64,000 nt of DNA from Ectothiorhodospira haloalkaliphila ATCC 51935 (GCF_000633935.1 NZ_KK214998.1:410046-474045), one strand, 5' to 3'. Counted from the stretch's first letter, positions 50,945 through 61,618 are shown. Notes: generated by a model from the letters alone, not told the origin. Numbers and translations are program-made.

Positions 50945-52450
50945 ATGCCGTTTGCCAAATCGCGTCTGAAGGCGCCAAGCTTCAAGACCGTCATGGCCGC
51001 GCTGGCCGTCGGCCTCATCATCACAGCGGTTTATCCCAAGATTCTCTCCGGGTTCGGTGTGGACGAATCGGACATGTCCGAGCGCATGGTCCAGTCCCTG
51101 GCGTTGCCCGTGGAAGGGGCGGGCGCCAGTGCTCACGCCCAGGTGGCCGTGGCCCGTTCGGCCCGGGATCAGACAGCCCTGCACAGACCCTCCGGTTCTC
51201 TGGATAATCCCGCACGTGCGCAGCAGACGGCCATGATTCAGCAGGATGACATCCATACAGACCTGGGTGCGCCGGAGAACCCGACTTCGTACGAATCCTT
51301 CGAACTGGAGGCGGCGGAAGGTGAACGACCGGCATGGAACGAATATACGGTGCGGCGCGGGGATCGTCTCTCCGCGCTCTGGACGAATGACTGGGATCTA
51401 CCCCGGGCCACCTTGTACCGCCTGCTCAACGACAAGGACAACGCACGGGTGCTCAACCGGGTGCGTGACGGTCAGCGTGTGGAGTGGCAGACGGATGAGG
51501 AGGGCTATCTCACCCGCCTGCGCATCTGGACATCCCGTACTGAGGGCACCGAGTGGCAGCGGCAGGAAGATGGCTGGGACTTCACCCGAAGCACGGTTGA
51601 AAACCAGGGCGAAATCAGTCACCTGGTGATTACTGCCCGTGTGGATGGCAGTATCTCCGCCGCGCTGGCGCAGCGCCAGGAACTGTCCGGGCGGGCCGCT
51701 GGCGCGCTGGCCGTATTGCTGGATCGACACCTGCCGGTGCGCGCCCGTGCTCGCACGGGCGACACCTTCACTCTGCTGGTTGAACAGGAAACGCTCCCGG
51801 GTGAGGATGAGCCCCATCAGCTGCGTCTGCTGGCTTTTGATTACAACGGGGAGCAGTTGAACACCACGGCGGCTCGGCATACCAATGGTCGCTTTTACAC
51901 CCCGGATGGCGAGGGCCTGTTGCCACCGTTCGACCGTCGTCCCTTTGCGGGCCATTATCGTATCAGTTCACCCTTTGACACCCGCCGCCGGCATCCCGTG
52001 ACCGGTCGCGTGGCGCCCCACCATGGTACCGACTTCGCCATGCCCATCGGCACGCCCATCCTGGCACCGGCGGACGGTCGAGTGACCCGTGTGGACAGTC
52101 ATCCCCTGGCCGGGCGTTTCCTGGTCATTGAACACGGGCAGGGGTACACCACTCGCTACCTGCACCTGAGCCGCCCCCTGGTGCGACCGGGGCAGACGGT
52201 GGAGCGAGGCGATCGCATTGCCCTCTCCGGCAACACGGGCCGCAGCACCGGGCCGCATCTCCATTACGAGTTGCATGTGAACGGGCGCCCGGTGGACGCC
52301 ATGCGTGCCGAGTTGCCAGAAAGTGATTCACTGGCTGGAGAGGAGCTCAGGCGCTTCAAGGAAATCAGCAGTGCGCTGCTGGCCGAGGTGAAGCAATCCG
52401 GCGAAACTCGCAGAGTGGCCATGTCCCCCTTCTCCGATATGGCCATGTAG
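50945..52450 (+). CDS. M23-family peptidoglycan endopeptidase with OapA/LysM-like domain
   Basis: 501 residues. N-terminal membrane anchor (MAALAVGLIITAVYPKIL), an OapA/LysM-like domain (WNEYTVRRGDRLSALWTNDWDL), and a C-terminal lysostaphin-type metallopeptidase: HHGTDFAMPIGTPI (zinc ligands His and Asp), YTTRYLHLSRPL, and HLHYELHVNG (HxH). It resembles MepM/YebA, a DD-endopeptidase that opens crosslinks for cell growth. ATG 50945 used. A Fur-like site lies ~180 bp upstream, which would be unusual control for such an enzyme. Confidence 0.92.
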   Translation: MPFAKSRLKAPSFKTVMAALAVGLIITAVYPKILSGFGVDESDMSERMVQSLALPVEGAGASAHAQVAVARSARDQTALHRPSGSLDNPARAQQTAMIQQDDIHTDLGAPENPTSYESFELEAAEGERPAWNEYTVRRGDRLSALWTNDWDLPRATLYRLLNDKDNARVLNRVRDGQRVEWQTDEEGYLTRLRIWTSRTEGTEWQRQEDGWDFTRSTVENQGEISHLVITARVDGSISAALAQRQELSGRAAGALAVLLDRHLPVRARARTGDTFTLLVEQETLPGEDEPHQLRLLAFDYNGEQLNTTAARHTNGRFYTPDGEGLLPPFDRRPFAGHYRISSPFDTRRRHPVTGRVAPHHGTDFAMPIGTPILAPADGRVTRVDSHPLAGRFLVIEHGQGYTTRYLHLSRPLVRPGQTVERGDRIALSGNTGRSTGPHLHYELHVNGRPVDAMRAELPESDSLAGEELRRFKEISSALLAEVKQSGETRRVAMSPFSDMAM

Positions 52451-52496
52451 AGGGCCTGCGATCCGTTACGGCTCAATTGAGATGGCGTGTGAAGGC

Positions 52497-52526
52497 TTGA
52501 CACTCCTGCGGACGCGCCCCTATGTT
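52497..52526 (+). promoter_or_regulatory. Sigma-70 promoter for the coiled-coil protein gene
   Basis: TTGACA (52497-52502), 18 bp, TATGTT (52521-52526), ending 87 bp before the ATG. Confidence 0.6.
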
Positions 52527-52612
52527 CCTCGTCAGGACGAACGCGGGGATCAAAAGTTCTTCTACCCGCAGAGTCCGGATGTTTCATTCAAACCAGATCG
52601 GAGGGATACAGG

Positions 52613-52903
52613 ATGAGTGAACGTGACGAGTGGGTTCAGAAGATGCAGGCCAAGCTGGATGAATGGCAGGCCGAAATCGACAAGCTGTCTGCCAAGGCGG
52701 AGCAGGCCGAAGCAGATGCCAAAATGAAGTACAAAGAGCAGATAGAAGAACTCAAGAAGCAGCAGGAAGAGGGCAAGCAAAAGCTTCGTGAGATGCAGGA
52801 CGCCAGCGAGGATGCCTGGGATCGCATGCGGGAGGGCATGGAGTCGGCCTGGGATAGCATGAGCCAGGCGTTCAAGGACGCCATGAAGCGCTTCAACAAG
52901 TAG
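52613..52903 (+). CDS. Small coiled-coil protein
   Basis: 96 residues, nearly all charged amphipathic helix (VQKMQAKLDEWQAEIDKLSA; EQIEELKKQQEEGKQKLREM), ending AWDSMSQAFKDAMKRFNK. It resembles short stress-type or sll1863-like coiled-coil proteins; no catalytic motif. AGGGATACAGG lies before the ATG, and a good promoter is upstream. It is monocistronic, with a family A repeat after it. Confidence 0.8.
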   Translation: MSERDEWVQKMQAKLDEWQAEIDKLSAKAEQAEADAKMKYKEQIEELKKQQEEGKQKLREMQDASEDAWDRMREGMESAWDSMSQAFKDAMKRFNK

Positions 52904-52917
52904 GGGATCCCTCACCA

Positions 52918-53027
52918 CCCTCACCCCAACCCCTCTCCCGCTGGCGGGAGAGGGGCTCTCATCCCCTGTATTCAGGTACCGATTCTCCCTTCTCCCCCGA
53001 GGGGGAGAAGGGCCGGGGATGAGGGGG
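52918..53027. repeat. Family A intergenic hairpin pair, copy 5
   Basis: CACCCCAACCCCTCTCCCG/CGGGAGAGGGG hairpin, spacer, CCCTTCTCCCCC/GGGGGAGAAGGG hairpin and GGCCGGGGATGAGGGG. It separates two convergent genes. Confidence 0.8.
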
Positions 53028-53048
53028 CGGCGGGCACCACACCCGCCA

Positions 53049-56000
53049 TCAGCCCGCCTCAGCTCGCTTGCGATCCCGCCGCTCCCTGCGCCAGGTGGCG
53101 GCATCGTCCAGCAGCTTGTAGAACAACGGCACGAACAGCAGGGCCAGGGTGCTCGCGCCCAGCATGCCGCCCACGGCTACGGTGCCGATCTCCTGGCGGC
53201 TGGCTGCACCCGCCCCCGTGGCGAATACCAGGGGCAGGGTGCCGATGATGAAGGTCAGCGCCGTCATCATCACTGCCCGGAAACGCTGTCGGGCCGCTGC
53301 CAGGGCCGCCTCGGTGGATGTCATGCCCTGGGCCCGGTTCTGGGCCGCAAACTCCACGATCAGGATGGCATTCTTGGCCGCCAGGCCGATGAGCACCAGC
53401 AACCCCACCTGGAAGTAGATGTCATTGGGGAAGTCCCTGATCAGCGCGAACAGGGCCGCCCCCAGCACCCCGAAGGGTACGGCCGATACCACCGCCAGCG
53501 GCAGGGTCCAGCGCTCGTACTGGGCCGCCAGGATCAGGATCACGAAGAGCAGCCCCATGGCAAAGGCTGCGCCGCCGGCCCCCGAGGCCACCTCCAGCTG
53601 ATAGGCCTCGCCGATCCATCCCATCACGGTGTTGGCCTCGTCCTGCATCTCCAGGGCAACCTGGTCCAGGGCATCCTTGGCCTGCCCGGTGGTAAAGCCC
53701 GGCGCCGGGTCGGCCATGATGCGGGCAGCGGGGAACAGGTTGAATCGGTTGATGATGTCGGAGCCTGATTCCCGCGTGAGGGTGACCAGGGAACTGATGG
53801 GCACCATATCGCCGGAGTCGGAGCGGACGAACACATGCCGCAGATCATCCGGATGGCTGCGGAAATCCCCTTCTGATTGCAGGTTCACCTGCCAGAGCCG
53901 GCCCTGACGCGTGAAGTCGTTCACGTACATGGAGCCAAAGGTGGCCTGCATGGTGTTGAACACCGCGTTGATGGGTACACCCGCCGCCTTGGCCTTTTCC
54001 CGGTCCACCTCCGCACGGTAGCGGGGGATGCGGGTGTCCAGGGTGGTGCGCACATTGGCCAGTTCGGGACGTTCATTGGCCTTTTGCACCATGCGCTGAA
54101 GCAGGTTGTCCATCTCCCGGGCGGACATGTCATCGCGAACCTGCAGGAAACCCTCCACGCCGCCGGTGAGTGACAGCCCCGGGATGGGCGGTGGCACGAA
54201 GGCAAACACGTTGGCATCCTGATGACCAAAGCCCATGCCCATGGCCTGCTGGGCCAGGGCCGACGCGTGCTGGTCGGGGCGGCGTCGCTCGGACCAATCG
54301 GTGAGGTTCATGAAGCCCACCATCGCGTTGGTGCGCAGTGAACCCGCCATGATGTCGAAGCCGGCAAAGGCCGTGAACATATCCACCTCCTCCAGGGAGG
54401 TGAGTTGTGCGGAGAGCTCGTCGCGGAACTGTTCCGTGCGCGCCAGGGCCGAGGTGGGAGGCAATTGCGCCACCACCAGGGCAAAGCCCTGATCCTCCTG
54501 GGGCACCAGACCCGAGGGCAGGCGATCCATCATCAGGACCGCCGCGCCCACGCACAGGGCAAACAGTCCGACGCCCAGGGTGCGGTTGCGCAGCAGGAAG
54601 CCCACGGCCCATACAAAGGCGCCGGTGATGCGCTCAAAGCCCCGGTTGAACAGTTCGAAGGGCTTGGCAACGTGATGGGTCTGCTTGTCCAGGAGCATGG
54701 CGCACATGGCCGGTATCAGGGTGAGGGCCACCACCCCCGAGACCACGACGGATACGGCGATGGTCACTGCGAACTGCCGGTAGAGTTCGCCGGAGAGGCC
54801 TTCGAGGAAGGCCACCGGTGCGAACACGGCCACCAGCACCAGGGTGGAAGCCACCACGGCCCCAGCCACCTGCTGCATGGTCTCGATGGAGGCCTCCCGG
54901 GCGCGCAGGCCCTTTTCCCGCATGAGGCGTTCCACGTTTTCCATCACGATGATGGCGTTGTCCACCACAATGCCGATGGCCAGCACCAGGCCGAACAGCG
55001 TCAGCAGGTTGATGGAAAAGCCCAGGGCCAGCATGCCGGCGAAGGTGCCGATGAGCGACACCGGGATCGCCGCCACCGGAATCAGGGTGGCCCGCAGGTG
55101 TTGCAGGAACAGGAAGGTGACTGCCACCACCAGGACGATGGCGATGAACAGGGTGATGAACACCTCGCGGATGGAGACCTCCACGAACTCGGTGGTGTCA
55201 TAGGGGATGACGTACTCCATGCCCTCGGGGAAGCGTTCGGACATCTCCTCGAAGGCACGCCGGGCGCGCTCCGCGGCATCCAGGGAGTTGGCGCCGGGCG
55301 CCTGGTAGATGCCGATGGGCACGGTGGGCTCGCCGTTCATGGTGGCCGAGAAGGCATAGTTCTGGGCCCCCAGTTCCACGCGGGCCACGTCCTTCAGACG
55401 CAGGGTGCCCCCGCTGTCGTCGGCCCGCAGGATGATGTTCTCGAACTCCTCCACATCCGCCAGCATGCCCCGGGTGGTCACGGTGAGGGTGAATGCCTGG
55501 CCGGCGGGCGCAGGCTCGGCACCCATCCGCCCGGCGGCAAACTGGGCGTTCTGCTCGCGAATGGCACTGGCCACGTCGCTGGGCGTGAGGTCGTACTGGG
55601 CCAGGGCATCCGGACGCAGCCACACGCGCATGGAGTAGTCCTGGGCGCCGAACAGGGAGGCATCCCCCACGCCTGGCAGGCGGACCAGTTCATCGATCAC
55701 GTTGAGCAGGGCATAGTTGCTCAGGCTGATGGTGTCATGACTGCCATCGGGGGAGCGCAGCACGGCCACCATGAGGATGTTGGTGGAGCGGGCCTCCACG
55801 CGCACGCCCTGTTCGCGAACCTGTTGGGGCAGGCGGGGCAGGGCGGCCTGCACCCGGTTGTTGACGTTGATCTCGGCCTGATCCGGGTCGGTGCCCATGG
55901 CGAAGGATACGGCGATCTGCAGGGTGCCCGCATCCGTGCTGGTGGACTGCATGTAGATCATGTCGTCCACGCCGTTGATCTCCTGCTCCAGCGGCGCCGC

Positions 56001-56183
56001 CACGGCATCGGCCAGCACATCGGCACTGGCGCCCGGATACTGGGCGCTGACGACAATCTCCGGGGGCACTACATCGGGATACAGTTCAACCGGCAGGGCG
56101 CGCAACCCCGCCAGCCCGGCAAAGACGATGATCAGTGAGATGACCGAGGAGAAGATCGGCCGGTCAATGAAGAAACGCAGCAT
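53049..56183 (-). CDS. RND multidrug efflux permease (HAE1, AcrB/MexB-like)
   Basis: 1044 residues, full length for an AcrB-type trimeric proton-drug antiporter. [24 protein letters not shown] start, two large periplasmic loops, two sets of six helices. In helix 4 the motif is [20 protein letters not shown]: the first of AcrB's two aspartates (407) is kept, the second (408) is Asn. The helix-10 lysine is kept ([14 protein letters not shown]). It lies 5 bp downstream of its adaptor gene. No outer-membrane partner follows, so it probably uses a shared TolC/OprM-type channel. Confidence 0.94.
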   Translation of the reverse strand: MLRFFIDRPIFSSVISLIIVFAGLAGLRALPVELYPDVVPPEIVVSAQYPGASADVLADAVAAPLEQEINGVDDMIYMQSTSTDAGTLQIAVSFAMGTDPDQAEINVNNRVQAALPRLPQQVREQGVRVEARSTNILMVAVLRSPDGSHDTISLSNYALLNVIDELVRLPGVGDASLFGAQDYSMRVWLRPDALAQYDLTPSDVASAIREQNAQFAAGRMGAEPAPAGQAFTLTVTTRGMLADVEEFENIILRADDSGGTLRLKDVARVELGAQNYAFSATMNGEPTVPIGIYQAPGANSLDAAERARRAFEEMSERFPEGMEYVIPYDTTEFVEVSIREVFITLFIAIVLVVAVTFLFLQHLRATLIPVAAIPVSLIGTFAGMLALGFSINLLTLFGLVLAIGIVVDNAIIVMENVERLMREKGLRAREASIETMQQVAGAVVASTLVLVAVFAPVAFLEGLSGELYRQFAVTIAVSVVVSGVVALTLIPAMCAMLLDKQTHHVAKPFELFNRGFERITGAFVWAVGFLLRNRTLGVGLFALCVGAAVLMMDRLPSGLVPQEDQGFALVVAQLPPTSALARTEQFRDELSAQLTSLEEVDMFTAFAGFDIMAGSLRTNAMVGFMNLTDWSERRRPDQHASALAQQAMGMGFGHQDANVFAFVPPPIPGLSLTGGVEGFLQVRDDMSAREMDNLLQRMVQKANERPELANVRTTLDTRIPRYRAEVDREKAKAAGVPINAVFNTMQATFGSMYVNDFTRQGRLWQVNLQSEGDFRSHPDDLRHVFVRSDSGDMVPISSLVTLTRESGSDIINRFNLFPAARIMADPAPGFTTGQAKDALDQVALEMQDEANTVMGWIGEAYQLEVASGAGGAAFAMGLLFVILILAAQYERWTLPLAVVSAVPFGVLGAALFALIRDFPNDIYFQVGLLVLIGLAAKNAILIVEFAAQNRAQGMTSTEAALAAARQRFRAVMMTALTFIIGTLPLVFATGAGAASRQEIGTVAVGGMLGASTLALLFVPLFYKLLDDAATWRRERRDRKRAEAG

Positions 56184-56188
56184 GCCGG

Positions 56189-57337
56189 TTACTCCTCGTC
56201 GCCAGAGGCATCACCGGGATTCACGGTCATGCCGTCGTCCACGGCCACGTGCCCCCGAACCACCACTTTCTCGCCTGGCTCCAGGCCCTCCAGGATCACC
56301 CGGCGCCCCTCGTGCACCGGGCCCAGGGTGACGTTGCGTGCATGGGCCACGTTGTCCTCGTCCACCACGAACACCCGCGGGCCCTCATGTCCCTCGCTGG
56401 CCACGGTCTCATCCACCACCACGACATCCTCCAGCCGCTCCAGCACCAGGCGAACCCGCAGGAACTGACCGGGCACGACGCGACGGTCCGGGTTGGGGAA
56501 CACGGCCCGGGCGGTCACACTGCCGGTGCGCGGTTCGATGGTACCGGCGGTGAAGTCCACGGTGCCCGTGTGTTCGTAATCGCTGCCATCCGCCAGCCGC
56601 AGTGTGGCCTCGTAGCGATGGTGCTCCCCGGCAGCAATGCGGGCCTGGCGGGCCGCCCGTTGCACGGCAGCATCCCCTTCGGGCAGGGCGAAACGGATGT
56701 GTATCGGGTCATGCTGGGTGATGATCGTGAGCAGCGTGCCGCGCTCCACCAGGCTGCCCTCGGGCAGGACCTCCAGTTCGGTGGCCCCGGTGATGGGGGC
56801 CTCCACACGGGTGTAGCTCAGGTTGCGGCGAGCATCGTTGACGGCGGCGGCGGCCACTTCCATCTGTGCCTCGGCCAGTTCCTTCTCCGACAGGGCCCGG
56901 TCGCGCTCCCGCTGACTCACGGCATCGCGTGCATACAGGGAGGATATCCGGTCCCATTCGCGTTGGGCCTGGTTCAGCGCGGCCTGGGCATTGGCCTGCT
57001 GGGCACGGGCATGCTGCAGGGCGATCTGGTAGGGCTCCTCCTCGATCCGGAACAGGGCCTCACCCCGGTCAACGGCCTGCCCCTCCACGTAGAGACGCTC
57101 TTCCAGAATGCCACCCACCCGGGCACGCACCTCCACCTCCCGGGACCCGCGCGCTCGACCGGCGTATACGCCCTGCACTTCAACCGAGTCCACCTGGGCG
57201 GGTTGCAGCGTGACGGGCGGCGGTGGGCGGTCCCCCTGCTGGGCGGCGACCGGGGCCATCGTCAGAATCAACGCCACGCACAGGCTCAGGGCTGCCAGGT
57301 GCCGGGAACGCGGGTAGGGGGGGCGATATGGAACCAT
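56189..57337 (-). CDS. RND efflux periplasmic adaptor (AcrA/MexA-like)
   Basis: 382-residue membrane-fusion protein. A signal sequence ([18 protein letters not shown]) lacks a lipobox cysteine, so it is not a lipoprotein, unlike AcrA. Next come the barrel-sandwich segment [29 protein letters not shown], a coiled-coil hairpin (~95-165), [20 protein letters not shown] and a beta-barrel. First gene of the leftward efflux operon. Confidence 0.92.
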   Translation of the reverse strand: MVPYRPPYPRSRHLAALSLCVALILTMAPVAAQQGDRPPPPVTLQPAQVDSVEVQGVYAGRARGSREVEVRARVGGILEERLYVEGQAVDRGEALFRIEEEPYQIALQHARAQQANAQAALNQAQREWDRISSLYARDAVSQRERDRALSEKELAEAQMEVAAAAVNDARRNLSYTRVEAPITGATELEVLPEGSLVERGTLLTIITQHDPIHIRFALPEGDAAVQRAARQARIAAGEHHRYEATLRLADGSDYEHTGTVDFTAGTIEPRTGSVTARAVFPNPDRRVVPGQFLRVRLVLERLEDVVVVDETVASEGHEGPRVFVVDEDNVAHARNVTLGPVHEGRRVILEGLEPGEKVVVRGHVAVDDGMTVNPGDASGDEE

Positions 57338-57388
57338 AGTGGATGCCTCGGGAGGGGGCTGGCGCGACAGAGGAAGCTTTCGATTTTA

Positions 57389-57410
57389 ACATACAACCAT
57401 GAAGGTATGA
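57389..57410. promoter_or_regulatory. Candidate operator of the TetR-type efflux repressor
   Basis: ACATACAACCATGAAGGTAT-GA carries inverted CATAC / GTATG arms separated by 10 bp, like the AcrR operator (ACATACATTTATGAATGTATG-type). It lies between the divergent efflux operon and the repressor gene and could control both. Confidence 0.65.
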
Positions 57411-57444
57411 ACTACGCCCCCTCGATCGTGGCAGAATACTCATT

Positions 57445-58068
57445 ATGCGCAGAACCAAAGAACAGGCAGAACAGACTCGTCAGCAATTGCTGGATGCCGC
57501 CGAACGGATGTTCCTGAAAAAGGGTGTGTCGGGCACGACCCTGGCCAATATCGCCGAGGAGGCAGGTCTGACCCGAGGGGCCATCTACTGGCACTTTCAG
57601 GACAAGGACGATCTGTATAACGCCATGGTGCGTCGTGTGGTCTTTCCCCTGGAGGCCATCGACGCTGCCTATGCCCGGGACGTGGGCTGCGATCCCGTAG
57701 CCGCACTGGAGAAGGTGTGCCTGTCGGGCATCACTCATCTGCTGACCGACGCGCGCGCCCGTCGGGTCTACACCATCGTGCTGCACCGCCAGGAACGCTG
57801 CCCCGGAGAGCCGCAGCCGGCAGGCGAGGTGGAAAAGCGCCAGCAGGGCGAGGAATTATTCCGCCATTGCTTTGAATCCGTGGAGCGTGCCGGACGATTG
57901 CATCCCCTGCTGAGCGTCGATGCGGCAGTGGATGGCCTGATGGCCTTCTTCACAGGGCTGATCTACCGCTGGTTGCTGGAGGCGGGAAGCATGAACATGG
58001 CCGACCAGGCGCGGCCGCTGTTTCGCGTGTTTCTGGAAGGCATGATTCGCCCAGCCTCCCGACCCTAG
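57445..58068 (+). CDS. TetR/AcrR-family repressor of the efflux operon
   Basis: 207 residues. The N-terminal HTH is RQQLLDAAERMFLKKGVSGTTLANIAEEAGLTRGAIYWHFQDK, nearly identical in style to AcrR/TtgR/MexL regulators; the C-terminal ligand-binding domain of ~150 residues matches TetR_C_2-type (AcrR-like). It is divergent from the RND operon with a shared operator, so local control is very likely. Confidence 0.93.
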   Translation: MRRTKEQAEQTRQQLLDAAERMFLKKGVSGTTLANIAEEAGLTRGAIYWHFQDKDDLYNAMVRRVVFPLEAIDAAYARDVGCDPVAALEKVCLSGITHLLTDARARRVYTIVLHRQERCPGEPQPAGEVEKRQQGEELFRHCFESVERAGRLHPLLSVDAAVDGLMAFFTGLIYRWLLEAGSMNMADQARPLFRVFLEGMIRPASRP

Positions 58069-58126
58069 CCCCGGTATTGCATTCGATAACACCGCGCAAT
58101 CCTCAAGAAAGCCCGAAGCTGTTATC

Positions 58127-59512
58127 ATGCGTAAGTCCATAAGCATCACGATGACATGCGTGCCCGAAGAATCCCGCTCCAATCCCTCTGAACAGCGCTC
58201 CCCCCGGGTGTACGCCCGCGCCGAACACGGCATCTCCCGCGCCAATATCAGTGACAATGCCCTGAAGGTCCTCTACCGCCTCAAGGATGCGGGCTTTCGC
58301 GCCTGCCTGGTGGGTGGCGGGGTGCGCGATCTCCTCCTGGGACGAGAGCCCAAGGATTTCGACGTGGCCACCGACGCCCATCCGGAAGAGGTGCGCAAGG
58401 TCTTTCGCAACTGCCGCCTCATTGGACGTCGCTTTCGCCTGGCCCATGTGTATTTCGGCCGCGAAATCATCGAAGTCGCCACCTTCCGTGCGCCCCACGA
58501 AGACTCCACCGACGATCCGGATCTGGAATCCGACGACGCCGGCAGCCGTCAGGCCCTGGTGGAGGATGGCCGCATCATTCGCGATAACGTGTACGGCACC
58601 ATCGAGCAGGATGCCTGGCGTCGTGATTTCAGCATCAATGCCTTGTACTACGACATCAGCGACTTCTCCGTGGTGGATTACACCGACGGCATGGAGGACC
58701 TCAAGGAAGGGGCCCTGAGGTTGATCGGTGACCCGGAGGTACGCTTCCGGGAGGACCCGGTGCGCATGCTCCGGGCGGTACGTTTTGCCTCCAAACTCGG
58801 ATTCCGCCTGGACCCCGCGGCCGAGCAGGGGATTGTCAAGCTGGGTGATCTGCTGGAAGACGTGGCACCGGCACGGCTGTTCGACGAGGTGGTCAAGCTC
58901 TTTCACGGTGGTCATGCGTTGCAGACCTTCGAGATGCTGCGCCACTATGATCTGTTCCAGTACCTGTTTCCCCTCACCGAAGAGTCCCTGGAACACGAGG
59001 AGCAGGGTTTTCCCATCACCTTCGTGGCCAATGCCCTGAGCAACACGGATGATCGCATCCAGTCCGGGAAAGGCGTCAATCCGGCCTTCCTCTATGCGGT
59101 GCTGCTGTGGGAGCCGGTGCGCCACCTGGCGGAACAGTTCATGGATGACGGTGTTTCCGAACTACCCGCACTGCAGCGGGCGGGTGGTCAGATCCTGGCC
59201 GAACAGGCCCGGTTCATTTCCATCCCCAAGCGCTTTTCCCTGCCCGTGCGCGAAATCTGGGAAATGCAGCCCCGTTTCGAGATACGCCAGGGCGTGCGAC
59301 CACTGAAACTGCTCACTCACCCGCGTTTTCGCGCCGGCTATGATTTCTACTGCCTGCGTGGCCGCTCCGGTGAGGCCCTGGAGGATGGATGTGAATGGTG
59401 GACGCGCCTGCAGGAAGTGAGCGAGGCGGAGCAGCGGCGCATGGCCGAGCCCCAGGGCAAGTCCGGCCGCTCCAAGCGCCGCCGGCGGCGCCGCAAGCCT
59501 GCTGCCACATGA
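58127..59512 (+). CDS. pcnB: Poly(A) polymerase I
   Basis: 461 residues. The nucleotidyltransferase core is LVGGGVRDLLLGREPKDFDVATDAHPEEV (GG at 63-65, DxD at 77-79), then RNCRLIGRRFRLAHVYFGREIIEVATFR. RRDFSINALYYDI and the poly(A) polymerase-specific long C-terminus with a basic tail (KSGRSKRRRRRRKPAAT) separate it from CCA-adding enzymes. ATG 58127 or 58151 could be the start. Adds poly(A) to RNA 3' ends for decay. It overlaps folK by 4 bp, the usual pcnB-folK pair. Confidence 0.95.
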   Translation: MRKSISITMTCVPEESRSNPSEQRSPRVYARAEHGISRANISDNALKVLYRLKDAGFRACLVGGGVRDLLLGREPKDFDVATDAHPEEVRKVFRNCRLIGRRFRLAHVYFGREIIEVATFRAPHEDSTDDPDLESDDAGSRQALVEDGRIIRDNVYGTIEQDAWRRDFSINALYYDISDFSVVDYTDGMEDLKEGALRLIGDPEVRFREDPVRMLRAVRFASKLGFRLDPAAEQGIVKLGDLLEDVAPARLFDEVVKLFHGGHALQTFEMLRHYDLFQYLFPLTEESLEHEEQGFPITFVANALSNTDDRIQSGKGVNPAFLYAVLLWEPVRHLAEQFMDDGVSELPALQRAGGQILAEQARFISIPKRFSLPVREIWEMQPRFEIRQGVRPLKLLTHPRFRAGYDFYCLRGRSGEALEDGCEWWTRLQEVSEAEQRRMAEPQGKSGRSKRRRRRRKPAAT

Positions 59513-60000
59513 GCCCGGTGACCGCCTATGTGGGCGTGGGCGCCAACCTGGATGACCCCATCGCCCATGTGAGTCGGGCCCTGGATGAGTTGGGCCAGCT
59601 GCCTGACACAACTCTGGTGAGTCGTTCGGCTCTGTACCGCAGTGCCCCCATGGGTCCACCGGATCAACCTGACTACATCAATGCCGTGTGCGCCCTCAGC
59701 ACGGGTCTGTGCGCCGATGCCCTGCTGGATGCCCTGCGGGCCCTGGAGGCCCAGCATGGCCGCCTCCGGGACGGGACCCGCTGGGGGCCGCGCACCCTGG
59801 ACCTGGACATCCTGCTCTATGGAGACGAATCGATTCAGGCAGAGCACCTCAAGGTTCCGCATCCGGGCATGGCCGAGCGCGCCTTCGTGCTCTACCCCCT
59901 GGCGGAGATCGCCCCGGATCTGAACGTGCCCGGGCTTGGCACGCTGCAGGGGTTGTTGCGATGCTGTCCGCGGGATGGACTGCAACCCATTCGCGGTTGA
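59509..60000 (+). CDS. folK: 2-amino-4-hydroxy-6-hydroxymethyldihydropteridine diphosphokinase
   Basis: 163 residues. TAYVGVGANLDDPIAHVSRAL opening, SRSALYRSAPMGPPDQPDYINAVC and the signature RDGTRWGPRTLDLDILLYGD with the ATP/Mg ligands. It transfers pyrophosphate in folate synthesis. ATG 59509 overlaps the pcnB stop. Confidence 0.95.
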   Translation: MSPVTAYVGVGANLDDPIAHVSRALDELGQLPDTTLVSRSALYRSAPMGPPDQPDYINAVCALSTGLCADALLDALRALEAQHGRLRDGTRWGPRTLDLDILLYGDESIQAEHLKVPHPGMAERAFVLYPLAEIAPDLNVPGLGTLQGLLRCCPRDGLQPIRG

Positions 60001-60088
60001 ACAGGGCGGGCTGGCTTTGCCCCGCGCATGCCTAGTAAGATCCGCCCCATAGACCCCTCGTGCCAATAACGCCCCGATACCCCCTGCC

Positions 60089-60751
60089 ATGAACCAGACT
60101 GAATTGACGGAACCGAGCCTGATTGCGGTGGAAGGCCCTATTGGTGTGGGCAAGACCAGCCTGGCCACACGCCTGGCCGATACCCTCGGGGCCGAACTGG
60201 TGCTGGAATCCCCGGACCACAATCCCTTTCTTGAGCGCTTTTACCAGGACCCTCGTCATCAGGCCCTGGCCACACAGTTGTTCTTCCTCACCCAGCGTCT
60301 GGACCAATGGCAGGGGCTGCGACGGGATGCGGGTGACGCGCCGGCCCTGCGCGTGACCGACTTCGTGCTGGACAAGGACGACCTCTTTGCCCAGGTGACC
60401 CTGGAGGAGGAGGAATATCGCCTCTACCAGCGTATCCGTCAGGGGCTTCAGCGGGATGTTGCCCGCCCTGATCTGGTCATCTACCTGCAGGCCCCCGTGG
60501 AAATCCTTCGGGAACGCATTGCACAGCGTGGGCGATCCTATGAAAAGCTCATGGATAGCGTGTATCTTCAGCGGCTGAGTGATACCTATGCGAGTTTCTT
60601 CTATCATTATGCAGAGGCGCCCCTGCTGATCGTGAACGCCGGAGAGATCGACTGGGTCAAGCGGGATGAGGATTTTCAGCAACTGCTGGATTTCATGCGC
60701 ACGATCCGTGCGGGGCGTCACTACTTCAATCCCCTGCCTTCTGCCGTCTGA
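60089..60751 (+). CDS. Deoxynucleoside kinase family protein
   Basis: 220 residues. Walker A is EGPIGVGKTSLA; the LID region and DRL-like element (DFVLDKDDLFAQVTLEEEEYRLY) and LIYLQAPVEILRERIAQRGRSYEKLMD fit the dGK/dCK-type deoxynucleoside kinases. This gene is common between folK and panB in gammaproteobacteria. Its nucleoside preference is not known from sequence. Confidence 0.9.
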   Translation: MNQTELTEPSLIAVEGPIGVGKTSLATRLADTLGAELVLESPDHNPFLERFYQDPRHQALATQLFFLTQRLDQWQGLRRDAGDAPALRVTDFVLDKDDLFAQVTLEEEEYRLYQRIRQGLQRDVARPDLVIYLQAPVEILRERIAQRGRSYEKLMDSVYLQRLSDTYASFFYHYAEAPLLIVNAGEIDWVKRDEDFQQLLDFMRTIRAGRHYFNPLPSAV

Positions 60752-60800
60752 ATGGCCCCGGGGTACCGCCCCTTCAAAGTTCATAACCCGCGGATAAAGC

Positions 60801-61616
60801 GTGAGCGTACAGACTCAGACAAAGCGACTGACCCTGCGCGACCTGCAAGGCCTGCGAGAACAGGCCGAGCCCATCGCCAGTCTTACCGCCTATGACGCCA
60901 CCCAGGCCCGTCTGCTGGATGAGGCGGGAGTGGACGTGGTTCTGGTGGGTGACTCCCTGGGGATGGTGGTGCTGGGCCATGACACCACCATCCCCGTCAC
61001 CGTGGATGACATGATCTACCACACCCGGGCCGTGTCCCGGGGGCTGAGTCGCGCCCTGCTGATGGCAGACATGCCCTTCATGAGCTACGCCAGCGTGGAT
61101 CAGGCGGTGACCACCGCCGCCAGGCTCATGCAGGAGGGCGGTGCACAAGTGGTCAAGCTGGAGGGCGACGCCCAGCAGGTGGCCGTGGTCAGTGCGCTCT
61201 CGCATCACGGCATTCCGGTATGCGCGCATCTGGGCCTGCGGCCGCAATCGGTTCACAAGCTGGGTGGGTATCGGGTGCAGGGTCGCGCCGCCCCCGAGGC
61301 GGAACGGATGCTGAAGGACGCCATGGCCCTGGAAGAGGCCGGTGCCGATATCCTGCTGCTGGAGTGCGTACCCTCGAAACTGGCCGCCGAGATCCGCTCC
61401 ATGGCCCGCATTCCGGTGATCGGGATCGGTGCCGGCGCCGACTGTGACGGGCAAATCCTGGTGCTGCAGGACGTGCTGGGCATGACGGCGCGCGCGCCCC
61501 GTTTCTCCCGCAACTTCCTGGCCGGTCAGAACAGCATTCAGGATGCCCTGGCCGCCTATGTGTGGGCGGTCAAGCGTCGCGAATTCCCCACGGCGGAACA
61601 CGCTTTTTCCTCCTGA
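60801..61616 (+). CDS. panB: 3-methyl-2-oxobutanoate hydroxymethyltransferase
   Basis: 271 residues. SLTAYDATQARLLDEAGVDVVLVGDSLGMVVLGHDTTIPVTVDD is diagnostic, with the metal ligands at DSLG and GGAQVVKLEG. First step of pantoate synthesis. GTG 60801 start. It is followed 2 bp later by panC. Confidence 0.96.
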   Translation: MSVQTQTKRLTLRDLQGLREQAEPIASLTAYDATQARLLDEAGVDVVLVGDSLGMVVLGHDTTIPVTVDDMIYHTRAVSRGLSRALLMADMPFMSYASVDQAVTTAARLMQEGGAQVVKLEGDAQQVAVVSALSHHGIPVCAHLGLRPQSVHKLGGYRVQGRAAPEAERMLKDAMALEEAGADILLLECVPSKLAAEIRSMARIPVIGIGAGADCDGQILVLQDVLGMTARAPRFSRNFLAGQNSIQDALAAYVWAVKRREFPTAEHAFSS

Positions 61617-61618
61617 CC

